This document shows, in pieces, positions 17,453 to 25,846 of a DNA stretch of 64,000 nt. Within the stretch, counting starts at the first letter, position 1; every line of letters begins with the position of its first letter. The position numbers were made by a program, and so were the translations under genes. This stretch comes from Pseudomonas guariconensis (GTDB taxonomy: Bacteria; Pseudomonadota; Gammaproteobacteria; Pseudomonadales; Pseudomonadaceae): contig NZ_FMYX01000017.1 of NCBI RefSeq assembly GCF_900102675.1, positions 34,803 through 98,802 on the forward strand, in the 5' to 3' direction. The notes below the pieces were generated by a model. That model searched no databases. It saw nothing but the letters and a program-made list of their open reading frames with translations, and had not been told where the DNA came from.

Positions 17453-17543
17453 TTTTCAAAGCGAGCGTGCCAACGGGAACGTTTGCGGCCCCGCCGTCAC
17501 GCGGTCGGGCCTGGTGTGACCAGGTCCGGCTGAAAGAGACGAC

Positions 17544-17816
17544 TTAGTTGACGGCGTCTTTCAGGCCTTTGCCAGCCTTGAAGCCTGGAACCTTGGCAGC
17601 AGCGATCTTGATCGCCTTGCCGGTTTGCGGGTTACGGCCGGTGCGCTCAGCGCGCTCCTTGACCGAGAAGGTACCGAAGCCAACCAGTACAACATCGTCA
17701 CCTTGCTTCAGGGCGCCGGTGACGGATTCGATGACTGCGTCCAGCGCACGGCCAGCTACAGCTTTCGGAATGTCAGCGGATGCGGCGATAGCGTCAATCA
17801 GTTCCGACTTGTTCAC
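17544..17816 (-). CDS. hupB: DNA-binding protein HU-beta
   Basis: A 90-residue histone-like protein matching HU throughout: MNKSELIDAIAASADI, then GFGTFSVKERAERTGRNPQTG (the DNA-binding arm with the Arg-Asn-Pro tip) and a lysine-rich end. HU bends and compacts the nucleoid. The start codon is GTG, preceded 8 bases upstream by AAGGGG. A near-consensus sigma-70 promoter lies 99 bases upstream, so hupB can be transcribed independently of lon. Confidence 0.97.
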   Translation of the reverse strand: MNKSELIDAIAASADIPKAVAGRALDAVIESVTGALKQGDDVVLVGFGTFSVKERAERTGRNPQTGKAIKIAAAKVPGFKAGKGLKDAVN

Positions 17817-17914
17817 TCTAAGTCCCCTTATATCTCTATTGAGTTTGTTTCTAAGTATGTAATGAAAAGCTTATGAAACGAGCACTGGGCGGCCTATTGA
17901 CACTGGCGTGCCGT

Positions 17915-17944
17915 TTTATAGCAAGGCCCCGAAAAAACTGTCAA
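17915..17944 (-). promoter_or_regulatory. Sigma-70 promoter of hupB
   Basis: On the minus strand TTGACA (17939-17944), an 18-bp spacer, and TATAAA (17915-17920). Both hexamers are consensus or one base off. It lies in the 153-bp gap between the lon stop and hupB. Confidence 0.8.
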
Positions 17945-17969
17945 GGAAAGCCCCCCAGCGAAATACGTA

Positions 17970-20366
17970 CTAGTGCGTGCTAATTCTTTCCTTAGCATCG
18001 CCGTCGCGCTTTTCATCTTTCGCGACAATCTCCGGAGCCACATCTGGCAAGGGCTCCGGGGCGTATTGCAGCGCAATTTGGAGGACTTCGTCAATCCATT
18101 TGACCGGTTTGATCTGAAGATCCTGTTTGATATTTTCCGGAATCTCCTTCAGATCACGAACGTTTTCCTCTGGAATGATCACCGTTTTGATCCCACCGCG
18201 GTGTGCCGCGAGGAGTTTTTCCTTCAAGCCACCGATGGCCAGAACCTGGCCACGCAGGGTGATTTCACCGGTCATGGCCACATCGGCGCGCACCGGAATC
18301 TGGGTAAGTGCCGAGACCAGCGCCGTGCACATGCCGATACCCGCACTTGGGCCGTCCTTAGGGGTAGCGCCCTCGGGCATGTGGATGTGCACATCGTGCT
18401 TCTCGTGGAAATCGGCGGCGATGCCCAGACTGCGGGCACGGCTGCGTACCACGGTCTGCGCGGCGGTGATCGATTCGACCATGACGTCGCCCAAAGAGCC
18501 GGTCTTGATCAACTGGCCCTTGCCGGGGATGACCACGGCTTCGATGGTAAGCAGTTCGCCGCCCACCTGGGTCCAGGCAAGGCCGGTGACCTGACCGATC
18601 TGATCCTGCTGCTCTGCCAGGCCGTAGCGGAACTTGCGCACGCCCAGCAGATGTTCGAGCTGCTCGCCGGTCACCTTGACCTTGAGCTGCTTCTCGCCGG
18701 TGTGCTCCTTGACCACCTTGCGGCAGACCTTGGCGATCTGGCGCTCCAGACCGCGCACGCCGGCTTCGCGGGTGTAGTAACGAATGATGTCGCGGATCGC
18801 CGTGACATCGATATCCAGTTCACCCTTCTTCAGGCCATTGGCCTTCACTTGCTTGGGCGTCAGGTACTTGACCGCGATGTTGATCTTCTCGTCCTCGGTG
18901 TAGCCCGGCAGGCGGATGACCTCCATCCGGTCGAGTAGCGCCGGCGGAATGTTCATCGAGTTCGAGGTGCACAGGAACATCACGTCCGAGAGGTCGTAGT
19001 CGACCTCCAGGTAGTGGTCGTTGAAGTTGTGGTTCTGCTCAGGGTCGAGCACTTCCAGCAATGCCGAGGCGGGATCGCCGCGCATGTCGCTGCCCATCTT
19101 GTCGATCTCGTCGAGCAGGAACAGCGGGTTGCGTACACCCACCTTGGTCATTTTCTGAATCAAACGACCCGGCATGGAACCGATGTAGGTGCGACGATGG
19201 CCTCGGATCTCGGCTTCGTCACGCACACCGCCCAAGGCCATGCGCACGAACTTGCGGTTGGTAGCAGCCGCGATCGATTCGGCCAGGGAGGTTTTACCAA
19301 CGCCAGGTGGACCTACCAGGCAAAGCACAGGGCCGCGAATCTTCTTCACGCGCTTCTGCACAGCGAGATATTCAAGGATGCGTTCCTTGACCTCTTCCAG
19401 GCCATAGTGATCGGCATCGAGGATTTCCTCGGCCTTGGCCAGGTCCAGACGTACTTTGCTCTGGGCTTTCCAAGGCACCTGCACGAGCCAGTCCAGGTAG
19501 GAGCGAACCACAGTGGCCTCTGCGGACATCGGCGACATCTGCTTGAGCTTGTTCAGCTCGGCCTGGGCTTTGGCCAAGGCGTCCTTGGGCAGGCCAGCAG
19601 CTTCGATACGCTTCTTCAGCTCCTCGGCTTCGTTGTGGCCCTCGTCGCCATCGCCGAGCTCCTTCTGAATGGCCTTCATCTGCTCATTCAGGTAGTACTC
19701 GCGCTGGCTGCGCTCCATCTGCTTCTTGACCCGGCCACGGATACGCTTCTCGACCTGCAGCAGGTCGATCTCTGCATCGAGCAATGCCAGGACATGTTCG
19801 ACCCGGGTCGGTAGATCGACAATTTCGAGGATTTCCTGCTTCTGCTCGATCTTCAGGGCCATATGGGCGGCCATGGTGTCGACCAGGCGGCCGGGCTCTT
19901 CGATACTGTTGAGCGAGGACAGGACTTCAGCCGGGACCTTCTTGCCCAACTGGACGTACTGCTCGAACTGCGACAGCAACGTGCGCACGAAGACTTCCGA
20001 CTCGCGCTCGGCGGCCTCGACTTCATCGATCAGGGTGACTTCGGCACGGACATGCCCTTCCACTTCCGTGAAACGCTCGACGGCGCCGCGCTGCTCGCCC
20101 TCGACCAACACCTTGACGGTACCGTCGGGTAGCTTCAGCAATTGCAGGACAGTGGCAATGGTACCGACGCGATACAGGGCATCTTCGCCCGGGTCATCGT
20201 CGGCAGGATTCTTCTGGGCCAGCAGGAGGATCTGCTTCTCGCCCGTCATCGCCGCCTCAAGGGCTTCGATGGACTTCTCGCGTCCCACGAACAGCGGGAT
20301 GACCATGTGCGGATAAACAACGACATCGCGCAATGGCAAAAGAGGCAAGTCGAGGGTGGTCTTCAT
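17970..20366 (-). CDS. lon: ATP-dependent protease Lon
   Basis: A 798-residue LonA protease. The N-terminal substrate-recognition domain (PLLPLRDVVVYPHMVIPLFVGREKS) covers about 8-205, a coiled-coil linker follows, then the AAA+ module with Walker A GPPGVGKTS and Walker B LFLLDEIDK, and the C-terminal serine protease domain. The catalytic Ser is in PKDGPSAG, with the paired Lys some 43 residues later in GGLKEKLLAAHRGG. It degrades misfolded and regulatory proteins in the cytoplasm. The start at 20366 has GAGG 7 bases upstream. A heat-shock-type promoter precedes it, while hupB downstream has its own. Confidence 0.98.
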   Translation of the reverse strand: MKTTLDLPLLPLRDVVVYPHMVIPLFVGREKSIEALEAAMTGEKQILLLAQKNPADDDPGEDALYRVGTIATVLQLLKLPDGTVKVLVEGEQRGAVERFTEVEGHVRAEVTLIDEVEAAERESEVFVRTLLSQFEQYVQLGKKVPAEVLSSLNSIEEPGRLVDTMAAHMALKIEQKQEILEIVDLPTRVEHVLALLDAEIDLLQVEKRIRGRVKKQMERSQREYYLNEQMKAIQKELGDGDEGHNEAEELKKRIEAAGLPKDALAKAQAELNKLKQMSPMSAEATVVRSYLDWLVQVPWKAQSKVRLDLAKAEEILDADHYGLEEVKERILEYLAVQKRVKKIRGPVLCLVGPPGVGKTSLAESIAAATNRKFVRMALGGVRDEAEIRGHRRTYIGSMPGRLIQKMTKVGVRNPLFLLDEIDKMGSDMRGDPASALLEVLDPEQNHNFNDHYLEVDYDLSDVMFLCTSNSMNIPPALLDRMEVIRLPGYTEDEKINIAVKYLTPKQVKANGLKKGELDIDVTAIRDIIRYYTREAGVRGLERQIAKVCRKVVKEHTGEKQLKVKVTGEQLEHLLGVRKFRYGLAEQQDQIGQVTGLAWTQVGGELLTIEAVVIPGKGQLIKTGSLGDVMVESITAAQTVVRSRARSLGIAADFHEKHDVHIHMPEGATPKDGPSAGIGMCTALVSALTQIPVRADVAMTGEITLRGQVLAIGGLKEKLLAAHRGGIKTVIIPEENVRDLKEIPENIKQDLQIKPVKWIDEVLQIALQYAPEPLPDVAPEIVAKDEKRDGDAKERISTH

Positions 20367-20425
20367 GATTTCGCCTCTACAGCGGCCTTATGGCCGGAAA
20401 CCGGTGGAAATGATGCTTGGACCTA

Positions 20426-20454
20426 ATGTGGGGGCAGGTCCATAAAATTACAAG
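20426..20454 (-). promoter_or_regulatory. Putative sigma-32 (heat-shock) promoter of lon
   Basis: On the minus strand CTTGTA (20449-20454) is followed after a 14-15-bp spacer by CCCCCACAT (20426-20434), close to the RpoH pattern CTTGAA-N(13-15)-CCCCATNT. The site sits 60-88 bases before the lon start, where heat-shock control is expected from other gammaproteobacteria. Confidence 0.6.
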
Positions 20455-20465
20455 CGTTGAGATCG

Positions 20466-20498
20466 GAAAAGCAGAAAGGGGCCCATAGGCCCCTTTCT
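20466..20498 (-). terminator. Terminator of clpX
   Basis: Perfect 11-bp arms (AGAAAGGGGCC and complement, 20473-20483 and 20488-20498) with a 4-nt loop lie 23 bases past the clpX stop. The sequence that follows on the minus strand is T-rich. Confidence 0.85.
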
Positions 20499-20520
20499 TG
20501 CTCGACTTGGCTTACCCGAC

Positions 20521-21804
20521 TCAGGCGTCAGGTGCGGCCTTGGCTTGCGGCTCGCTGTTCTCGTAGATCAGCAAAGGCTGCGAGGTGCCATCGATGACGC
20601 TCTCGTCGATCACCACCTTGCTGACATCCTTCTGCGAAGGAATCTCGTACATGGTGTCAAGCAGCACGCCTTCGAGGATCGAACGCAGGCCCCGGGCGCC
20701 GGTCTTGCGCTCGAGCGCCTTGCGAGCAACCGCCTTGAGCGCGTCGCTACGGAACTCGAGGTCCACATCTTCCATCTCGAACAGCTTGGCATACTGCTTG
20801 GTCAAGGCGTTCTTCGGCTCGGTGAGGATCTGCATCAGTGCAGCCTCATCCAGCTCGTCGAGGGTTGCCAGCACCGGCAGACGGCCGACGAACTCCGGAA
20901 TCAGGCCAAACTTGACCAGATCATCCGGTTCGACCTCACGCAAGGACTCGCCGACCTTCTTGCCTTCCTGCTTGCTGCGCACTTCAGCGCCAAAACCGAT
21001 GCCACCTTTGGTGGAGCGGTTCTGAATGACCTTTTCCAGGCCCGAGAACGCACCGCCGCAGATGAACAGGATATTGCGGGTATCAACCTGCAGGAATTCC
21101 TGTTGCGGATGCTTGCGACCACCCTGAGGCGGCACGGAAGCCACAGTCCCTTCGATCAGCTTCAACAGCGCCTGCTGCACGCCCTCGCCCGACACGTCGC
21201 GAGTGATCGACGGGTTGTCCGACTTGCGCGAGATCTTGTCGATCTCATCGATATAGACAATGCCCATCTGGGCCTTTTCCACGTCGTAGTCGCACTTTTG
21301 CAGCAGTTTCTGAATGATGTTCTCGACGTCCTCACCCACGTAACCGGCTTCGGTCAAGGTGGTGGCGTCGGCGATGGTGAACGGTACGTTCAACAGGCGT
21401 GCAAGGGTTTCGGCGAGCAGGGTCTTGCCCGAGCCAGTCGGCCCGATGAGCAGGATGTTGCTCTTGCCGAGTTCGACTTCGTCGCCCTTCTTGTCACGCT
21501 GGTTCAGGCGCTTGTAGTGGTTGTACACCGCTACGGACAGCACCTTTTTCGCGCGCTCCTGACCAATGACGTACTGGTCCAGGATACCGCTGATTTCTTT
21601 CGGCGATGGCAATTTGTGCGCGTTGCTTTCGGCCTGGGCTTCCTGCACCTCCTCACGGATGATGTCGTTGCACAGGTCGACGCACTCGTCGCAGATAAAT
21701 ACCGAGGGCCCGGCAATCAATTTGCGCACTTCGTGCTGGCTTTTGCCGCAGAAGGAGCAATAGAGCAATTTGCCGCTGTCCTCGCCGTTACGGGTGTCAG
21801 TCAT
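20521..21804 (-). CDS. clpX: ATP-dependent Clp protease ATP-binding subunit ClpX
   Basis: A 427-residue AAA+ unfoldase. The N-terminal C4 zinc-binding domain has CSFCGK and CDECVDLC; the AAA+ core has Walker A GPTGSGKT, Walker B IVYIDEIDK and the pore loop GYVGED. It hands substrates, including SsrA-tagged proteins, to ClpP. The start at 21804 gives the family N-terminus MTDTRNGEDSGKLLYCSFCG; the frame extends to 21849 without similarity. It lies 108 bases downstream of clpP and is probably co-transcribed. Confidence 0.97.
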   Translation of the reverse strand: MTDTRNGEDSGKLLYCSFCGKSQHEVRKLIAGPSVFICDECVDLCNDIIREEVQEAQAESNAHKLPSPKEISGILDQYVIGQERAKKVLSVAVYNHYKRLNQRDKKGDEVELGKSNILLIGPTGSGKTLLAETLARLLNVPFTIADATTLTEAGYVGEDVENIIQKLLQKCDYDVEKAQMGIVYIDEIDKISRKSDNPSITRDVSGEGVQQALLKLIEGTVASVPPQGGRKHPQQEFLQVDTRNILFICGGAFSGLEKVIQNRSTKGGIGFGAEVRSKQEGKKVGESLREVEPDDLVKFGLIPEFVGRLPVLATLDELDEAALMQILTEPKNALTKQYAKLFEMEDVDLEFRSDALKAVARKALERKTGARGLRSILEGVLLDTMYEIPSQKDVSKVVIDESVIDGTSQPLLIYENSEPQAKAAPDA

Positions 21805-21912
21805 TCGATCGATCCAATCCGGTAGGCATGAAACACAAGATGAAGGCAATTGCGGGCTTTTTCAAGTCCGCAGGTAGGCGCCAACGGCGCCCACCCGCTC
21901 TGGCACCTTGGT

Positions 21913-22554
21913 TCAGGACGCCAGTTGCCGCTTGTCGTAGACCGAGTCGATCAGGCCGTACTCGGCCGCGCGCGCGGCACTCATGAAGTTGTCGCGTTCG
22001 GTGTCGCGCTTGATGGTCTCGAGATCCTGGCCAGTGTGATGGGCCAGCAGCTCGTTCAGACGCGCCTTGATGTTGAGGATTTCCTGGGCATGGATCTCGA
22101 TATCGGTCGCCTGGCCCTGGAAGCCACCCAATGGCTGGTGAATCATCACGCGCGAGTTCGGCAGGCAGTGACGCTTGCCTGCAGCGCCGGCCGCCAGCAG
22201 GAATGCGCCCATGCTGCAGGCCTGACCGATGCAGATGGTCGAGACGTCCGGCTTGATGAACTGCATGGTGTCGTAGATCGACATGCCGGCGGTGACCGAA
22301 CCACCCGGCGAGTTGATGTACAGATGGATATCCTTGTCCGGGTTTTCCGCTTCAAGGAACAGCAGTTGTGCCACCACCAGGTTGGCCATGTAGTCCTCTA
22401 CGGGACCAACCAGGAAAATCACACGCTCCTTCAATAGGCGCGAGTAGATGTCGTAGGCGCGCTCGCCACGGGCGGACTGCTCGATAACCATCGGGACCAG
22501 ACCGCCCGCGGCCTGGATGTCGGAGCTCTGTTGAATATAAGAATTGCGGGACAT
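21913..22554 (-). CDS. clpP: ATP-dependent Clp protease proteolytic subunit ClpP
   Basis: A 213-residue serine protease. The catalytic Ser is in GQACSMGAFLLAAG, the His in SRVMIHQPLGG, and the Asp follows in TERDNFMS. INSPGGSVTAGMSIYDTMQ is the family oxyanion region. It forms a double heptamer served by ClpX or ClpA. I prefer the ATG at 22554; a GTG at 22563, three codons upstream, is also open and closer to a GGAG. The order tig-clpP-clpX-lon is the standard gammaproteobacterial arrangement. Confidence 0.96.
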   Translation of the reverse strand: MSRNSYIQQSSDIQAAGGLVPMVIEQSARGERAYDIYSRLLKERVIFLVGPVEDYMANLVVAQLLFLEAENPDKDIHLYINSPGGSVTAGMSIYDTMQFIKPDVSTICIGQACSMGAFLLAAGAAGKRHCLPNSRVMIHQPLGGFQGQATDIEIHAQEILNIKARLNELLAHHTGQDLETIKRDTERDNFMSAARAAEYGLIDSVYDKRQLAS

Positions 22555-22646
22555 GTCCTGCACTCACTCCCAAATAGTCATGGCTTGAATACGCACAAGC
22601 CAGCTCGAAGGCTGGCTTGTGGGGGTTTCCTACGAGAGAAGACCTA

Positions 22647-23960
22647 TCACTCAGCGGCGGCAGGAGCCTGTGCTGGCTTGACAGCTTCTTCGTACGAGAC
22701 CGACTTGTCGGTCACAGTCGCTTTCTGCAGGACAGTATCTACAACTTGTTCTTCCAGCACAACCGAACGGACTTCGTTCAGTTGCTGGTCGTTCTTGTAG
22801 TACCAGGAGATGACCTGCTCCGGCTCTTGGTAGGCCGAGGCCATTTCCTCGATCATTTCGCGGACCTTGGCGTCGTCCGGCTTCAGCTCGAACTGCTTGA
22901 CCACCTCAGCAACGATCAGACCCAAGACCACACGGCGCTTGGCTTGCTCTTCGAACAGCTCGGCCGGCAGTTGCTCTGGCTTGATGTTGCCGCCGAACTG
23001 CTGAACAGCCTGCACGCGCAGACGGTTGACTTCGTTCTCCAGCAGAGCCTTCGGCACTTCGATCGGGTTGGCGGCCAGCAGACCGTCCATGACCTGGTTC
23101 TTGACCTTGGCCTTGATTGCCTGACGCAGCTCACGCTCCATGTTCTTGCGAACTTCGGCGCGGAAGCCTTCCAGGGTCGATTCCTTGATGCCGAACTGGG
23201 CGAAGAAGGCTTCGTTCAGCTCAGGCAGCTGAGGTGCCGAAACGCTGTTGACGGTGATGGTGAACTCGGCAGCCTTGCCGGCCAGGTCCAGGTTCTGGTA
23301 GTCCTCAGGGAAGGTCACGTTGACAACGCGTTCTTCGCCCGCTTTTGCGCCAACCAGACCGTCTTCGAAGCCTGGGATCATGCGGCCGGAGCCCAGCACC
23401 AGCTGGGTGCCCTTGGCCGAACCACCCGCGAAAGCTTCGCCGTCGATCTTGCCAACGAAATCGATATTGACCTGATCGTCGTTCTGGGCGGCACGTTCAA
23501 CGGCCTCGAAACGTACGTTCTGCTTGCGCAGCACTTCCAGCATGTTGTCCAGGTCCGCGTCAGCGACTTCGGCGCTCAGGCGCTCGACCTTGATCGACTC
23601 CAGGCCGCTAACGGTGAACTCTGGGAAGACTTCGAAGATGGCGACGAATTCCAGGTCCTTGCCTTTCTCGAAGGACTTGGGCTCGACAGCAGGAGCACCA
23701 GCCGGGTTCAGCTTCTGCTCGACGATGGCTTCGTAGAAGGAAGCCTGGACCAGGTCACCGAACGCTTCCTGACGGGCATCGGCCTCGAAACGCTGACGAA
23801 TGACGCTCATCGGCACCTTGCCTGGGCGGAAGCCGGCGACCTTGGCGCGCTTGGCAGTCTGCTGCAGACGCTTGTTGACTTCGTTCTCGACGCGCTCGGC
23901 CGGAACGGCGATGGTCATGCGGCGCTCGAGAGCGGAAGTGTTTTCAACAGAAACTTGCAT
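22647..23960 (-). CDS. tig: Trigger factor (ribosome-associated chaperone)
   Basis: A 437-residue protein with the three trigger-factor domains: an N-terminal ribosome-binding domain (1-115) containing the signature GFRPGKVPMSVIRQRF, an FKBP-type isomerase domain (about 160-245; DDQVNIDFVGKIDGEAFAGG, MIPGFEDGLVGAKAGEER), and the C-terminal helical chaperone arms. The start at 23960 gives the family N-terminus MQVSVENTSALERRM; the frame continues to 24041 in non-homologous sequence. It is the first gene of the tig-clpP-clpX cluster. Confidence 0.97.
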   Translation of the reverse strand: MQVSVENTSALERRMTIAVPAERVENEVNKRLQQTAKRAKVAGFRPGKVPMSVIRQRFEADARQEAFGDLVQASFYEAIVEQKLNPAGAPAVEPKSFEKGKDLEFVAIFEVFPEFTVSGLESIKVERLSAEVADADLDNMLEVLRKQNVRFEAVERAAQNDDQVNIDFVGKIDGEAFAGGSAKGTQLVLGSGRMIPGFEDGLVGAKAGEERVVNVTFPEDYQNLDLAGKAAEFTITVNSVSAPQLPELNEAFFAQFGIKESTLEGFRAEVRKNMERELRQAIKAKVKNQVMDGLLAANPIEVPKALLENEVNRLRVQAVQQFGGNIKPEQLPAELFEEQAKRRVVLGLIVAEVVKQFELKPDDAKVREMIEEMASAYQEPEQVISWYYKNDQQLNEVRSVVLEEQVVDTVLQKATVTDKSVSYEEAVKPAQAPAAAE

Positions 23961-24022
23961 GGATATTCCTCGTTGCACAGACGTTAGCCGGCGATAGCCC
24001 GACTCCAGAATCAAGGGCAAGC

Positions 24023-24051
24023 ATTCTAGTGACTCGCGCATCAGAAGTCAC
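24023..24051 (-). promoter_or_regulatory. Possible tig promoter
   Basis: On the minus strand GTGACT (24046-24051), a 17-bp spacer and TAGAAT (24023-24028) lie 63 bases upstream of the tig start. The -10 is good and the -35 is moderate. Confidence 0.4.
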
Positions 24052-24209
24052 CCCACCCCAGATGACGGAGAACCACACCGGTCAATTTCATTGAAGGCCC
24101 CGCACGGCGCGCCGCCGAAGCCCCCGCGTATCGCTTGCACGCAACGGCGGTTGCACGTCGCTTGCGCTGTAAAAACTTGTCAAACAATGCAGCTATATAA
24201 AGGCAGAGC

Positions 24210-24509
24210 TCAGTCGGAGTCGATCTCGTTGAACTGGCAATACTCTTCCCAGCTCATCCCTAGCGCCTCGGCCACCTCACGGTGCACCTCCAAGCGCATG
24301 ACTTGCAGCTCCTCGGGGCTTTGAGCGATCAATTGCAATGCCAGCTCCCAAGGCTCGACACCCTGCTCTTGCGCAGCATCCTCGAACGCCCACTGGATCT
24401 GCTGGGCCTGTTCATGCGCACCAAGCTCGCGGATCTCCTCGAGCAATTGCGGATTGGCCTCAGCGAAACGCTGCAGTGCCAATGCCTGGCGAGCTTCTTT
24501 TGCAATCAT
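24210..24509 (-). CDS. Small acidic hypothetical protein (DUF6388-like)
   Basis: A 99-residue, all-helical, strongly acidic protein (AKEARQALALQRFAEANPQLLEEI, WELALQLIAQ, ALGMSWEEYCQFNEIDSD). I believe it belongs to DUF6388, a Pseudomonas family of unknown function, but this is from memory of the pattern. It has a good ribosome-binding site (AGGAG). It is the last chromosomal gene before the prophage junction and would originally have lain just beyond the tRNA-array terminator. Confidence 0.75.
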   Translation of the reverse strand: MIAKEARQALALQRFAEANPQLLEEIRELGAHEQAQQIQWAFEDAAQEQGVEPWELALQLIAQSPEELQVMRLEVHREVAEALGMSWEEYCQFNEIDSD

Positions 24510-24630
24510 GCGACAGCTCCTATATCGGGCCCGCTTGCCCTATTTCAACCGGCTGAAATCTAACAATTTTTGCCCGAGCAGCACCAGTACCACACGCCGG
24601 GCACTGATGCTTGAAGAAACTGCAGACAAT

Positions 24631-24653
24631 AAAAAAGCCGCTCCAGGCGGCTT
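24631..24653 (-). terminator. Ancestral terminator of the tRNA-Arg-His-Leu array
   Basis: The arms AAGCCGC (24635-24641) and GCGGCTT (24647-24653) are followed on the minus strand by six T (complement of 24631-24636). It lies 45 bases downstream of the left tRNA-Leu fragment, so before prophage insertion it would have terminated the tRNA operon. It is now about 25.8 kb from the tRNAs. Confidence 0.8.
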
Positions 24654-24697
24654 CTTTATGGGTTTAGCGCGACTCAACGAAAGGCGGCAAAACCAAG

Positions 24698-24754
24698 GAT
24701 GGTGCGGACGAAGAGACTCGAACTCTTACAGCTTGCGCCGCTGGAACCTAAATC
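24698..24754. repeat. Left prophage attachment repeat (57 bp, tRNA-Leu 3' fragment)
   Basis: This is identical over 57 bp to 50493-50549. Read on the minus strand it starts in the anticodon loop of tRNA-Leu(UAG) and runs through the T arm and CCA end plus two bases. Identity breaks at 24697/50492 and 24755/50550. It is the displaced bacterial 3' end of the tRNA gene. Confidence 0.97.
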
Positions 24755-24995
24755 ATGCCGGTTTGGTATTAGACCATAGAAATCAATAGGTTGCGACGCC
24801 CGCACTCGTTGCCACCATCCAAAATGTCCCACTCTGTGTCACATCACTCCGCGTGTGCAGCACAATCCCGTCACACAGCGTCACGGCGTTCTGCCAGAAC
24901 AAAAACCACCTTCTACAGAAACACCTCGTCGACTGGGCCTTGCCGAAAAATAAATTTTTCATACTGTATGCACATCCAGTACTGCGAGAAGCCCC

Positions 24996-25328
24996 ATGGA
25001 CATCGACACAACCGGGTTCGAGCTCGGCATGCCCACTCGAGAGGAAATTCTTGAGCACCAATCCCACATGCTTTGCAATGAAAACGACCAGCTCAGGCGC
25101 GAGCTGGCTAAGGCCAAGCGCAATATCGCAAAGCTGGTGGAAATCAACCAGGGGCTGCAGGAGCAGATCGCTGCCGAGTTCCGCCGTGCGAACGGCGCCT
25201 ACGTCGAGTATGTGCACCTCATGAATATGGCGAGGTGTCGGTACGGCATAGACCTGACCAGGGATGGCTACGACCTTGACCCACGGAAGAATCTAAGTAA
25301 GAAGGAGCTGAAGGAGGCCGAGGAGTGA
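24996..25328 (+). CDS. Phage hypothetical protein with coiled coil
   Basis: A 110-residue hydrophilic protein. Residues ~14-65 form a heptad-patterned coiled coil (EILEHQSHMLCNENDQLRREL, then AKRNIAKLVEINQGLQEQ), followed by a charged C-terminus. GAGAAG precedes the ATG. It is the leftmost gene in the prophage and runs opposite to the lysis and tail genes, a position often held by cargo expressed from its own promoter. A minus-strand frame across the same DNA lacks family features and I take it as a shadow. Function unknown. Confidence 0.6.
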   Translation: MDIDTTGFELGMPTREEILEHQSHMLCNENDQLRRELAKAKRNIAKLVEINQGLQEQIAAEFRRANGAYVEYVHLMNMARCRYGIDLTRDGYDLDPRKNLSKKELKEAEE

Positions 25329-25333
25329 AATGG

Positions 25334-25846
25334 CTATCGAGATACAGGCCTTCTGACCATAGCGTCATACTCCGCCTCGCACTGCTGGCCAGCTATTCGG
25401 GATCGGTCATACGCTTTCGCCAGCTCTCCCGCTCGAGCATCAGCCCGTGTGAGCAGGTCGGAGAGCACCATGGCGGCGCGGGTGGCTGCCTGGCCTCGGG
25501 CGATAGCGGAGGTATCCGCGGCGGGGCAACGGACGGTGGCGGCGAAATTGGCTGCGTCGTGCTGCAGCCGCTGGCCAGCAGCATCGGCGCCAGCAGCACC
25601 AGCATCAGCCACCTGGTGTTCTTCTCTTGCATGGGCTCTCGCCTCCTCCTGCGCATGGGCGCGTCGTTGTTCTTCCTCCCTCGCGCTGCGCTCGCCCAAT
25701 ACCTCGGCCAGGCGGTCGCCGCTGTCGCGCTGCGCCGATGCTGTGGCAGCCTCAGCGCGTTCGACAGATCGGCCGTGCTGGTAGGTGCCCCAGTAGGACG
25801 CCACCACCAGCAGGAGCGCCAGCGCACGCAAGCCCCAGCCGTTCAC
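25334..25846 (-). CDS. Rz: Phage inner-membrane spanin Rz (DUF2514-like)
   Basis: A 170-residue protein with an N-terminal membrane anchor (WGLRALALLLVVASYWGTYQHG, residues 4-25) and a long periplasmic helical and Ala/Gln/Arg-rich domain, the layout of i-spanins. Its start overlaps the endolysin stop by ATGA (25843-25846). A complete Rz1-like lipoprotein gene is nested in another frame, the classical Rz/Rz1 arrangement. Spanins fuse inner and outer membranes in the last step of host lysis. Confidence 0.85.
   Translation of the reverse strand: MNGWGLRALALLLVVASYWGTYQHGRSVERAEAATASAQRDSGDRLAEVLGERSAREEEQRRAHAQEEARAHAREEHQVADAGAAGADAAGQRLQHDAANFAATVRCPAADTSAIARGQAATRAAMVLSDLLTRADARAGELAKAYDRSRIAGQQCEAEYDAMVRRPVSR
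25393..25632 (-). CDS. Rz1: Nested outer-membrane spanin Rz1 lipoprotein
   Basis: This 79-residue protein is wholly contained in Rz in a different frame. It has a lipoprotein signal peptide (RWLMLVLLAPMLLASGC; lipidated Cys23) and a proline-rich mature part (QPISPPPSVAPPRIPPLSP, then RQPPAPPW), exactly the o-spanin pattern. The ATG at 25632 has GGAGG 9 bases upstream. The frame continues upstream to 25827, but those codons are simply the Rz shadow. Automatic annotation is likely to miss it. Confidence 0.85.
   Translation of the reverse strand: MQEKNTRWLMLVLLAPMLLASGCSTTQPISPPPSVAPPRIPPLSPEARQPPAPPWCSPTCSHGLMLERESWRKRMTDPE

Noticed and set aside
24783..25217. 144-residue minus-strand frame opposite the coiled-coil protein
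   Set aside because: It has no ribosome site and its sequence is the complement of a well-formed heptad pattern on the plus strand.
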